A DNA stretch of 64,000 bases from NCBI RefSeq assembly GCF_003316695.1, contig NZ_PDKB01000013.1:21994-85993 (forward strand). Reading direction: 5' to 3'. A program made the translations under genes and the position numbers. Positions 47,249 to 55,496 of the stretch are shown here, in pieces. Numbering within the stretch: position 1 is the stretch's first letter; each line of letters starts with the position of its first letter. The stretch is from Aliarcobacter vitoriensis (GTDB lineage: Bacteria > Campylobacterota > Campylobacteria > Campylobacterales > Arcobacteraceae). The notes under the pieces were generated by a model. The model did not search any database. It had not been told where the DNA came from and worked only from the letters and a program-made list of their open reading frames with translations.

Positions 47249-48409
47249 ATGGCACTAAATATATTTTGGTTTATACCAACATTTGGAGATAACAGATACT
47301 TAGGTTCAAAAGACCAATCAAGAGTATCTGACTTTGATTATGTAAAACAAGTTGCAGTTGCAGCTGATACTTTGGGATATGATGGAGTTTTGATTCCTAC
47401 AGGAAGGTCTTGTGAAGACCCTTTTGTAGTAGCTTCAAGTCTAATAGGTGTAACTTCAAAATTAAAATTTTTAGTTGCACTTAGACCAGGACTTTTACAA
47501 CCAGCTTTAGCTGCAAGAATAGCTTCAACATTGGATAGATTTTCAAATGGAAGAGTTGCTTTCAATCTTGTTGCTGGTGGTGATAAAGATGAACTTGAAG
47601 GTGATGGATTATTTCAAGATTCAGATGAAAGATATGAAACAGCAGCTGAATTTGTAGATTTGTGGAAAGCTATTTTGAAAGCAAGTTATGAAAAAGAGCT
47701 TGTGAATTTTGATGGAAAACATTATAAAACAAAAAATGCAAAACTTTTATATCCTCCAGTTCAAAGACCACATCCTCCATTATTTTTTGGTGGAAGTTCA
47801 CAAAAAGCTCATGAGTTAGCTGCTCAAAAAGTTGATTTATATATAACTTGGGGTGAAACTCCAAAAGCAGTTAAAGCAAAAATTGAAGATGTAAAAGAGA
47901 AAGCTTTAAAGTATGGAAGAAGTATAAAATTTGGAATTAGACTGCATGTAATAGTAAGAGATTCAGAAGAAGAAGCTTGGAGTGCTGCTGAAAAACTAAT
48001 AAGTAAACTTGATGATGAAAAAATCAATGCTTCTCAAACTGCTTTACAAAAACTAGATTCTGAAGGTCAAAGATTAATGACAGCTTTAACTAATGGTGGA
48101 AAAGCTAGAACAAGAGAAGAACTTGAAATTAGTCCAAATTTATGGGCTGGAATTGGTTTAGTTCGTGGTGGTTGTGCAACTGCACTTGTAGGAAGTGCTG
48201 AAATTGTGGCTCAAAGAATACAAGAATATGTAGATTTAGGAATAGATACTTTTGTATTTTCTGGTTATCCACATCTTGAAGAATCTTTTAGATTTGCTGA
48301 ACTAGTATTTCCACTCTTACCAAATAAAACAAAAGAAAAATTATCTGGACTTGTTCAATCTGGACCATTTGGTGGTGTAACAACTGAAGATACACCAAAA
48401 ATAAAATAA
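47249..48409 (+). CDS. ssuD: Alkanesulfonate monooxygenase SsuD, copy 2 (intact)
   Basis: 386 residues, normal length. [53 protein letters not shown] and [17 protein letters not shown] are luciferase-like monooxygenase blocks; ENLWAGIG-type [21 protein letters not shown] and [13 protein letters not shown] lie near the C-terminus. It needs reduced FMN from a partner reductase; no ssuE is seen in this window. It is probably the only active SsuD here because copy 1 is frameshifted. Confidence 0.93.
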   Translation: MALNIFWFIPTFGDNRYLGSKDQSRVSDFDYVKQVAVAADTLGYDGVLIPTGRSCEDPFVVASSLIGVTSKLKFLVALRPGLLQPALAARIASTLDRFSNGRVAFNLVAGGDKDELEGDGLFQDSDERYETAAEFVDLWKAILKASYEKELVNFDGKHYKTKNAKLLYPPVQRPHPPLFFGGSSQKAHELAAQKVDLYITWGETPKAVKAKIEDVKEKALKYGRSIKFGIRLHVIVRDSEEEAWSAAEKLISKLDDEKINASQTALQKLDSEGQRLMTALTNGGKARTREELEISPNLWAGIGLVRGGCATALVGSAEIVAQRIQEYVDLGIDTFVFSGYPHLEESFRFAELVFPLLPNKTKEKLSGLVQSGPFGGVTTEDTPKIK

Positions 48410-48433
48410 AAAAATTAAAAAGGAAAAAAATAA

Positions 48434-49408
48434 ATGAAAAGAATTAGCAAATTGACATCAATTTTATTACTGTTGGCTTCAAGCGCATTCGCAGAAGTTA
48501 AAGAGCTTGTTATAAGTAAACAATATGGAATATCATATTTACCTTTAATAATTTTAGAAGAACAAAAATTGATTGAAAAACATGCAAAAAAGCAAGGTTT
48601 AGGTGATGTAAAAGTTAATTGGGCTACTTTTGGAGGAGGATCAGTTGCAAATGATGCTTTATTATCAGGAAATGCTCACTTAGTTGCTGGAGGAAATGGT
48701 CCATTTTTAAGACTTTGGGATAAAACAAATGGTAAAGTTAAAGCTCTTTCAGCAATAAATGAATCACCAATAGTATTTGTATCAAATAATCCTGATGTAA
48801 AAACTGTAAAAGATTTAACATCAAAAGATAAAATAGCAGTTCCTTCTGTTAAAGTATCTGTACAATCTTTACTATTACAAATGGCAGTTGCAAAAGAGTT
48901 TGGTATAAAAGAATATGATAAATTTGATAATTTAACAGTTTCATTAAAACATCCAGATGCTTATTTAGCTGTAACTACTGGAAGTACAGAAGTAAATGGA
49001 CATATTGGATTAGAGCCTTTTAGTACATTAGAGTTAGAAAATCCAAATGTACACCAAGTTTTTAATTCATTTGATGTTTTAGGTGGAGCTCATACTACAA
49101 ATTTAATTTGGACAAGTGAAGATTTCTATAAAAATAATCCAAAATTATCAAAAATAATAGTTGAAGCATTAAATGAAGCAAATAAATTTATAAAAGAGAA
49201 TCAAGATGAAGTTGTAAAATTATATTTATCATCAACTAAGTCAAAAGAATCACCAGAAATAATTGCTAAAGTATTAAAAAATACAACAGTTTATGATACT
49301 AAACCAAAAGCAAATATTACTCAATTCTCAGATTTTCTTTATGATATAGGTGCAATTAAACAAAAACCAAAAGATTGGAAGGAGTTATTTTTTGACGCAG
49401 TTAAATAA
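48434..49408 (+). CDS. ABC transporter binding protein, sulfonate/nitrate type
   Basis: 324 residues with signal peptide (MKRISKLTSILLLLASSAFA). KELVISKQYGISYLPLIILEEQKLIEKHAKKQG and GGGSVANDALLSGNAHLVAGGNG are the typical N-lobe blocks of the SsuA/TauA/NrtA superfamily. The exact substrate cannot be predicted; taurine or another organosulfur compound is likely from context. It has no leader element, unlike its paralogues, and it is followed by its own ATPase and permease, a second complete importer. Confidence 0.85.
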   Translation: MKRISKLTSILLLLASSAFAEVKELVISKQYGISYLPLIILEEQKLIEKHAKKQGLGDVKVNWATFGGGSVANDALLSGNAHLVAGGNGPFLRLWDKTNGKVKALSAINESPIVFVSNNPDVKTVKDLTSKDKIAVPSVKVSVQSLLLQMAVAKEFGIKEYDKFDNLTVSLKHPDAYLAVTTGSTEVNGHIGLEPFSTLELENPNVHQVFNSFDVLGGAHTTNLIWTSEDFYKNNPKLSKIIVEALNEANKFIKENQDEVVKLYLSSTKSKESPEIIAKVLKNTTVYDTKPKANITQFSDFLYDIGAIKQKPKDWKELFFDAVK

Positions 49409-50153
49409 AGAAGACACCTTTTTATCGCTAGAAGACGTATCAATCTCTTATGAGATTGATGAGAAAAAGAGTTATAAGGCTATTGAGAATGTTGATTTTC
49501 AGATAAAACAGTTTGAAAGGTTGGTTCTTCTAGGTCCATCTGGTTGTGGAAAGTCTTCTTTACTAAAAGCAATTGGCGGGTTTATAAAACCAAGTCATGG
49601 AAGTATAAAGTTAAGGCAAAAAATTATTTCAAAACCAGGATTAGATAGAGCTTTTGTATTTCAAGAGTTTGATCAGCTTTTGGCTTGGAAAACAGTATTA
49701 GAAAATGTTTTATTCGCTTTAAGTGCTACAAAAAAGATAGATAAAAAAGATGCAACTATAAAAGCAAAAGAGTTTTTAAAAAAAGTAAATTTAAGTTCAT
49801 TTAAAAATAACTATCCTCATCAACTTTCTGGTGGAATGAAGATGAGAGTAGCAATTGCAAGATGTTTAGCAATAGGAGCAGAAGTTATTTTGATGGATGA
49901 GCCTTTTGCATCTTTAGATGCAATTACTAGAAAAAAAATGCAAGATGATCTACTTGAACTTTGGAAAGATACGAAGTTTACAATGCTTTTTGTAACACAT
50001 TCTATTGATGAGGCTATAAAACTTGGCTCTAAAATTATCATCTTTGGTACAAATCCTAGTCAAATATTAAAACAAATAGATGTAAATGAGTTTACATCAA
50101 AAGATGAAATCTCTAGCATAATGCATAAAAATCAAACAGAGTATTTTATTTAA
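49392..50153 (+). CDS. ABC transporter ATPase of the second sulfonate-type system
   Basis: 253 residues from the TTG at 49392, chosen because AAGGAG (49379-49384) is correctly spaced; it overlaps the end of the binding protein gene by 17 bases. Walker A GPSGCGKSS, signature LSGGMKMRVAIARC, Walker B ILMDEPFASLD and the switch THSIDEA are present. Family: SsuB/TauB/NrtD. The adjacent permease follows nine bases later. Confidence 0.9.
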   Translation: MTQLNKEDTFLSLEDVSISYEIDEKKSYKAIENVDFQIKQFERLVLLGPSGCGKSSLLKAIGGFIKPSHGSIKLRQKIISKPGLDRAFVFQEFDQLLAWKTVLENVLFALSATKKIDKKDATIKAKEFLKKVNLSSFKNNYPHQLSGGMKMRVAIARCLAIGAEVILMDEPFASLDAITRKKMQDDLLELWKDTKFTMLFVTHSIDEAIKLGSKIIIFGTNPSQILKQIDVNEFTSKDEISSIMHKNQTEYFI

Positions 50154-50162
50154 GGAAAGAAG

Positions 50163-50945
50163 ATGAAAATAAGTAAAAAAAGTAAATCAATAATTATTAA
50201 AAGTTTTCTTTTCGCAAGTTTAATACTACTTTGGGAAGTTTATGCAATAAAGCTAAATAATCCTTTGATGTTTCCTACATTTAGTGAAACAATAAAAGGT
50301 TTTTTTGAGGTTATTCAAAGTGGAGAGTTAATAAGTAGAATTTTAGCTTCATTAAAAGTTCAATTTATGGGATATGTAATAGGAATTGCTTTAGCAGGAG
50401 TTTTAACAATATTTGCAATTTCAACTAGATTTGGAGCATATTTATTAGAGTTATTAACTGCAGTTTTTAATCCATTACCTCCAATTGCATTATTACCTTT
50501 AGCATTATTATGGTTTGGACTTGGTTATGGAAGTATAGTTTTTGTGATTGTTCATGCTGTTCTTTGGCCAATTTCAATAAATATATATAGTGGATTTCAA
50601 GGTGTTAGTAATACTTTGAAAATGGTATCAAAAAACTATGAATTATCAACTTTTGAATATATCTTTAAAATTGCAATTCCAGCAGCTTTTCCAAGTATAT
50701 TAACTGGACTTAGAGTTGGATGGGCATTTTCTTGGCGTACATTGATTGCTGCAGAGTTAGTTTTTGGAGTAAGTTCAGGAAATGGAGGAATAGGTTGGTT
50801 TATTTATGAGAAAAAAAATCAACTGGATATAAATTTAGTTTTTGCAGGTTTATTGACAATTATTTTCATAGGAATTATTACAGATATACTTTTTGGATAC
50901 ATAGAGAGAAAAACTGTAGTTAAATGGGGAATGAAAACAAAATGA
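50163..50945 (+). CDS. ABC transporter permease of the second sulfonate-type system
   Basis: 260 residues, about six transmembrane helices. NPLPPIALLPLALLWFGLGYGSIVFVIVHAVLWPI and NYELSTFEYIFKIAIPAAFPSILTGLRVGWAFSWRTLIAAELVF are the TauC/SsuC-type core and coupling loop. It forms a system with the preceding ATPase and binding protein. Confidence 0.9.
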   Translation: MKISKKSKSIIIKSFLFASLILLWEVYAIKLNNPLMFPTFSETIKGFFEVIQSGELISRILASLKVQFMGYVIGIALAGVLTIFAISTRFGAYLLELLTAVFNPLPPIALLPLALLWFGLGYGSIVFVIVHAVLWPISINIYSGFQGVSNTLKMVSKNYELSTFEYIFKIAIPAAFPSILTGLRVGWAFSWRTLIAAELVFGVSSGNGGIGWFIYEKKNQLDINLVFAGLLTIIFIGIITDILFGYIERKTVVKWGMKTK

Positions 50946-50957
50946 AAAGGATAAAGT

Positions 50958-52175
50958 ATGTATGTTAGTCACTTAGAGTGTCCAAAATGTAATACAAAAT
51001 TTAATCATAAAGAGTTAAATCAGCTTTGTACTTCATGCCAAGCACCGCTTTTAGTAAGATATGATTTAAAAGCTGTAAAAGAGAATTTTAAAAAAGAGAG
51101 TTTATCTTCAAGAAGTTTTAATTTATGGAGATATAAAGAACTTTTACCAATAGAAGATGAAAAAAATATTGTCTCTTTAGGTGAAGTTATAACGCCTTTG
51201 ATAAAGTTAGAAAAATTAGAAAAAAAATTGGGTTTAAAAAATTTATATTTAAAAGATGAAGGTTTCAATCCTGGTGGAAGTTTCAAATCAAGAGGTGCAG
51301 CTGTTGGAATTTCAAAAGCAAAAGAGTTAAATGTTGAAGCTTTTGCTATGCCTACAAATGGAAATGCAGGAGCTGCTTGGTCAATATATGCAGCACGTGC
51401 AGATATAAAAGCTTATATTGTTATGCCAGAAGATGCACCAACTATTACTAGAAATGAATGTGTTGTTTCTGGAGCAGAATTATTTTTGGTTGATGGTTTG
51501 ATTAGTGATGCAGGAAAAATTGTAGCAAAAGCAATAAATAAATATAAATTTATGGATGCTTCAACACTAAAAGAGCCTTATAGAATTGAAGGTAAAAAGA
51601 CTCTTGCGTTTGAAATAGCTGAACAATTTTCTTGGGAATTACCAGATGTTATTTTATATCCAACTGGTGGTGGAGTTGGATTAATAGGGATATATAAAGC
51701 ACTTTTAGAGTTAAAAGAGATAGGTTTTATAAAAGGAAAATTACCAAGATTAGTTGCTGTTCAAGCTTCAAATTGTGCTCCAATCGTAAAAGCTTTTGAA
51801 GAAAAAAAGAGTGAATCAAAATTTTGGGAAAATGCAAATACGATAGCATTTGGAATAACTGTTCCAAAAGCAATAGGTGATTTTTTAGTACTTGAAGCTA
51901 TTTATGAAACAAATGGTTGTGCAATTGCAATTAGTGATGAAGATATTTTAAAATATCAAGAGTTAATAGCAAAAGAAGAGGGATTGTTTATCTGTCCTGA
52001 AGGTGCAGCAACTTTAGCTGCAACTGAAGAGTTATATAAAAATGGTTGGATAAAAAAAGATGAAAAAGTAGTTTTATTAAATACTGGAAGTGGATTGAAA
52101 TATCCAAATACAGTTAAATCAAATCCAATTATTTTAAAAGTTGATGAGGAGATAAATCTTGAAAAAGATTTATAA
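50958..52175 (+). CDS. Threonine-synthase-like PLP enzyme with N-terminal zinc ribbon
   Basis: 405 residues. The N-terminal CPKC...CTSC (residues 9-12 and 28-31) is a rubredoxin-like zinc ribbon. LKDEGFNPGGSFKSRGA carries the PLP lysine, MPTNGNAGAAWSIYAARA the phosphate loop region, and LYPTGGGVGLIG the tetraglycine-like PLP phosphate binder. These are threonine synthase-type fold II PLP motifs. Threonine synthase normally lies elsewhere, and this copy sits inside a sulfonate cluster, so it may act on a sulfur-containing amino acid. Cysteate synthase of methanogens is a threonine-synthase paralogue that uses sulfite, one precedent. Function unproven. Confidence 0.75.
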   Translation: MYVSHLECPKCNTKFNHKELNQLCTSCQAPLLVRYDLKAVKENFKKESLSSRSFNLWRYKELLPIEDEKNIVSLGEVITPLIKLEKLEKKLGLKNLYLKDEGFNPGGSFKSRGAAVGISKAKELNVEAFAMPTNGNAGAAWSIYAARADIKAYIVMPEDAPTITRNECVVSGAELFLVDGLISDAGKIVAKAINKYKFMDASTLKEPYRIEGKKTLAFEIAEQFSWELPDVILYPTGGGVGLIGIYKALLELKEIGFIKGKLPRLVAVQASNCAPIVKAFEEKKSESKFWENANTIAFGITVPKAIGDFLVLEAIYETNGCAIAISDEDILKYQELIAKEEGLFICPEGAATLAATEELYKNGWIKKDEKVVLLNTGSGLKYPNTVKSNPIILKVDEEINLEKDL

Positions 52176-52287
52176 AAGAATAATCTTTTTTAAGATTAAA
52201 ATATTTGGAAGAAGAAAAAAAATAGAAGGAAAAGAAAATTATTTCTCTTTACCAATTGGAAAAAAATATGGATTTATATATCTTTAA
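52159..52287 (+). CDS. Possible 42-residue basic peptide, unknown
   Basis: TTG at 52159 with GAGGAG eight bases upstream; overlaps the end of the threonine-synthase-like gene by 17 bases. Encodes a very basic, Phe/Ile-rich sequence (starts MKKIYKRIIFFKIKIFGRRK, ends KKYGFIYL). It stops just before the leader element of the next binding protein. No homology recognised. It may be a translationally coupled small protein or a decayed leader; low confidence. Confidence 0.3.
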   Translation: MKKIYKRIIFFKIKIFGRRKKIEGKENYFSLPIGKKYGFIYL

Positions 52288-52295
52288 ATATAAAA

Positions 52296-52344
52296 GGTGA
52301 GATTTGAAAAAATCTTTAACTATCATACATTTAATGTATCTAAT
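52296..52344 (+). promoter_or_regulatory. Leader element before the Tat-exported binding protein (copy 3)
   Basis: GGTGAGATTTGAAAAAATCT (stem AGATTT/AAATCT around GAAA, 52300-52315) and then ATACATTTAATGTAT (52325-52339). It is the copy without a T7 tract and without a leader peptide upstream. It begins exactly 64 bases before the ATG, the same distance as in copy 1. Confidence 0.5.
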
Positions 52345-52359
52345 ATAAAAGGAAAAATA

Positions 52360-53523
52360 ATGGATAGAAGAAGTTTTATGAAGCAAGCTTCATTATTTTC
52401 ACTAACAGCAGCTTTACACTCTGGTTTGAATCTAAGAGCAGATACTGGTAAATATTTTGATGAAACTGTTAAAATAGGTTATTTACCTATTACAGATGCA
52501 AATTCACTATTGATAGCTCATGAAATAGGTTTATTTAAAGAAGAAGGTTTAAAATCTGAAAAACCTACTTTGCTAAGAGGATGGTCTCCTTTAGTTGAAT
52601 CTTTTACTGCAAAGAAATTCAATGTGGTTCATTTACTTAAACCAATACCTATTTGGATGAGATTTGCTAACAATATACCAGTTAAAATTCCTGCTTGGGC
52701 TCATACAAATGGTTCAGCTTTTGTAGTGGGTAATCACAAAAATATAACTAGTGTAAAAGATTTAGGTGGAACTAATCTTGCTGTGCCATATTGGTATTCA
52801 ATGCATAATATTATTTTGCAGAAATTATTAAAAGAACATGGTTTAACTCCTGTTATTCAAAATAAGGATATTCCTCTTAAACCAAATGAAGTAAATCTAC
52901 AAATCTTACCCCCGCCTGAAATGCCTTTAGCTTTAGTTGCTAAAAAAATTGATGGTTATATTGTTGCAGAACCTTTTAATGCTTTTGGAGAATTAAAAGC
53001 AAATGCTACAATTCTTAGATTTACAGGAGATGTTTGGAAAAATCATCCTTGTTGTGCTGTAACTATGCATGAAGATATACTAAATGAACAACAAGAATGG
53101 AGTCAAAAAGTTATAAATGCAATTGTAAAAGCAGAAATCTTTATTTCAGAAAATAGAGTAGAGACAGCTAAAATATTATCTAATGATAAATCAGGTTTAT
53201 TACCATTTGAATTTAAAGTTATTGATAGAGCAATGAATTTTTATGATAATCCAGTATATGCACAAATTGGAGCTAATAGAAATAAAGATATATGGAATAA
53301 TCACAGAATAGATTTTGACCCTTATCCATATCCTAGTGCAACAGAGTACATAATAAATGCTATGAAAGATACACTAGTAGAAGGTAATTTGAAATTTTTG
53401 GACAATGTAGATCCAAAACAAGCGGTTAATGAAATTATTGATTATAGATATGTGACGAATGCAATAAATAAATTTTATAAAACACCACCACCATTCTCAA
53501 GAGAAGAGAAGCTAGATTTTTAA
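52360..53523 (+). CDS. Tat-exported ABC transporter binding protein, nitrate/sulfonate/CmpA type
   Basis: 387 residues from the ATG at 52360; a longer frame from GTG 52297 runs through the leader element and is unlikely. MDRRSFMKQASLFSLTAAL is a twin-arginine signal (RRxFMK followed by a hydrophobic stretch), so export is folded through Tat, unlike the Sec-type SsuA copies here. VKIGYLPITDANSLLIAHEIGLFKEEG and PPEMPLALVAKKIDGYIVAEPFNAFG are blocks of the NrtA/CmpA-type binding proteins. It probably binds an organosulfur substrate, perhaps together with a cofactor. Confidence 0.85.
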   Translation: MDRRSFMKQASLFSLTAALHSGLNLRADTGKYFDETVKIGYLPITDANSLLIAHEIGLFKEEGLKSEKPTLLRGWSPLVESFTAKKFNVVHLLKPIPIWMRFANNIPVKIPAWAHTNGSAFVVGNHKNITSVKDLGGTNLAVPYWYSMHNIILQKLLKEHGLTPVIQNKDIPLKPNEVNLQILPPPEMPLALVAKKIDGYIVAEPFNAFGELKANATILRFTGDVWKNHPCCAVTMHEDILNEQQEWSQKVINAIVKAEIFISENRVETAKILSNDKSGLLPFEFKVIDRAMNFYDNPVYAQIGANRNKDIWNNHRIDFDPYPYPSATEYIINAMKDTLVEGNLKFLDNVDPKQAVNEIIDYRYVTNAINKFYKTPPPFSREEKLDF

Positions 53524-53524
53524 T

Positions 53525-54277
53525 ATGATAACTAATGTAAAATATAGCTTATTTGGGATTGTACTTCTAATACTTTTTTGGCAACTATTAGTAATGATAG
53601 GAACTGCAATAAATGACAATTATGTATATACTCAAATTACACCAGTAAATTCTATAGAGGCACTATGGAATTTACTCTTTGAAGTAAAATTTTATGAACA
53701 TGTGTTTGCAAGTTTATATAGAATTATTTATGCATTATTGTTAGCTTTGCTAATAGGAATACCTATAGGATTGATTTACTCTAGTAATGAAAAGTTAAGA
53801 AAGATATTTTATTTACCATTTCAAATATTAAGAATGATATCTCCTTTATCATGGATGCCTATTGCAGTTTTAGTATATGATAGTTGGGATGGAGCAATTA
53901 TTTTCTTGATAGTTATGGCTGCTGTATGGCCGATTATTTTTAATTTATCACAAGGTATGGCTAAAATTGATATAGGATGGATATATGTTGCAAAAAGTTT
54001 TAAAGCTAATTTATTTAACCAATTAAGATATGCTATTTTTCCATCGATTGCACAGGATTTAATAACAGGGCTAAGATTGGCATTAGGAGTATCTTGGGTT
54101 ATTATTGTTCCAGCTGAATATTTAGGAGTAACTTCTGGCTTAGGTTATGCAATTAATGATGCAAGAGATACATTAAATTACTCTAAATTAGCAGCATTGA
54201 TACTTGCTATTGGATTAATAGGATTTGCTATTGATTCTTTTTTACAAAAGTTAAGTAATAGATATAAATGGAATTAA
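53525..54277 (+). CDS. ABC transporter permease of the third system
   Basis: 250 residues, about six transmembrane helices. ILRMISPLSWMPIAVLVYDSWDGAIIFLIVMAAVWPI and AKSFKANLFNQLRYAIFPSIAQDLITGLRLALGVSWVIIVPAEYLG are NrtB/SsuC-type core and coupling blocks. Starts one base after the stop of the binding protein gene, so they are cotranscribed. Confidence 0.9.
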   Translation: MITNVKYSLFGIVLLILFWQLLVMIGTAINDNYVYTQITPVNSIEALWNLLFEVKFYEHVFASLYRIIYALLLALLIGIPIGLIYSSNEKLRKIFYLPFQILRMISPLSWMPIAVLVYDSWDGAIIFLIVMAAVWPIIFNLSQGMAKIDIGWIYVAKSFKANLFNQLRYAIFPSIAQDLITGLRLALGVSWVIIVPAEYLGVTSGLGYAINDARDTLNYSKLAALILAIGLIGFAIDSFLQKLSNRYKWN

Positions 54278-54293
54278 TAAAAGGAGTAAATAA

Positions 54294-54965
54294 ATGGCAG
54301 AAAAACAAGTTATTTTAGGTTCAAAAAAACTTTATTATCAATATAATAATTCTAAAGAGCCTATTATTAATAATCTTAATTTTGAATTATATGCAGGTAG
54401 TAAGAGTGCAATAATTGGTCAAAGTGGTTGTGGAAAATCTACATTGCTTAAATTATTAGCTCCACTTATTCAACCAAAATCAGGTGAAATCTTTAATAAT
54501 TCAAAGACAATGGGTTATATGTTTCAAGATGCTTACCTTTACCCTTGGTTAAGTGTTTATCAAAATGTTATTATTGGTCTTAAAATATTAAAAAAACCTA
54601 TTATAAAAGAAGAAATTATTAAATTACTTGATTGGCTTGGTTTAAAAGAACATATAAATAAAAAAATGATTGAATTATCTGGTGGACAAAGACAAAGAGT
54701 ATCATTAGCTAGAACATTGGCAATTTCTCCTGAAGTATTACTCTTGGATGAGCCATTTTCTAGCTTAGATCCTGATACTACAAGGATACTTTGTCAAGAT
54801 ATAAACGAATATTGTGCAAAAAATAAAGCAACTTTATTAATAGTAACTCACAATTATGAAGAGGCAAAAATTTTAGCTAATGATATTTATAGATTTAAAA
54901 GTACTTCTTGGGGAGTAACATATTTAGAATCTGTAAATAAAGAGTCTTTAACTTACATAATATAA
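54294..54965 (+). CDS. ABC transporter ATPase of the third system
   Basis: 223 residues, shorter than most SsuB/NrtD proteins. Walker A GQSGCGKST, Q-loop MFQDAYLYPW, signature LSGGQRQRVSLART, Walker B LLLDEPFSSLD and THNYEEA are all present. With the preceding two genes it forms a complete importer. Confidence 0.9.
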   Translation: MAEKQVILGSKKLYYQYNNSKEPIINNLNFELYAGSKSAIIGQSGCGKSTLLKLLAPLIQPKSGEIFNNSKTMGYMFQDAYLYPWLSVYQNVIIGLKILKKPIIKEEIIKLLDWLGLKEHINKKMIELSGGQRQRVSLARTLAISPEVLLLDEPFSSLDPDTTRILCQDINEYCAKNKATLLIVTHNYEEAKILANDIYRFKSTSWGVTYLESVNKESLTYII

Positions 54966-54986
54966 ATTAAATAAAAGGAATAAAAA

Positions 54987-55496
54987 ATGTCATATAAAAA
55001 AATAGATTTAGAGGGATTAAAAGAATTACAAGTTAAAAGTAAAAATACTACTAATCCAATAAAAACGCTTAAATGTAGAACAGTTGCTGTAGAAAAATAT
55101 AGACATGAAAACTATATAAGAGATTTAGATGCTCATATTATTGATGAACCACCTGTATTATTGGGTGATGATACAGCTCCAAATCCAAGTGAGGCTGTAC
55201 TTGCTGCTTTAGGTAGTTGTATTGCAGTAGGAATTCAAGCTAACTTAGTAAATAGAGGAATTAACTTTACTAAAATTGAAGTAAAACTAGAAGGTGATAT
55301 CGATATTAGTGCTGTATGGGGAACTGGTGAATTATCAGATAAAACTATTGGTTTTACTCATATTAGAGTACTTGTTGATTTAGAATCAGATTTAGATGAA
55401 AAACAAAGAGATGAGTTAATAGAACATGTATTAAATTACTCTCCTGTTACTGGTAGTTTGAGAAATCCAGTAGAGGTTAAGTATGTCGCAAAATAA
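54987..55496 (+). CDS. OsmC-family protein with a single cysteine
   Basis: 169 residues. DDTAPNPSEAVLAALGSCIAVGIQANLVNRG is the OsmC core with the first reactive cysteine. The usual second cysteine (in VxxxCPV) is replaced: here VLNYSPVTGSLRNPV. Classical OsmC/Ohr reduces organic hydroperoxides using both cysteines, so this one probably does something else, perhaps thiol or persulfide chemistry. It overlaps the acyl-CoA-dehydrogenase-like gene by 14 bases and belongs to the sulfur cluster. Confidence 0.82.
   Translation: MSYKKIDLEGLKELQVKSKNTTNPIKTLKCRTVAVEKYRHENYIRDLDAHIIDEPPVLLGDDTAPNPSEAVLAALGSCIAVGIQANLVNRGINFTKIEVKLEGDIDISAVWGTGELSDKTIGFTHIRVLVDLESDLDEKQRDELIEHVLNYSPVTGSLRNPVEVKYVAK

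Noticed and set aside
52297..52359. GTG start 63 bases upstream of the Tat-type binding protein
   Set aside because: It would translate through the conserved leader element and destroy the N-terminal Tat signal context; the ATG at 52360 has a proper ribosome site.
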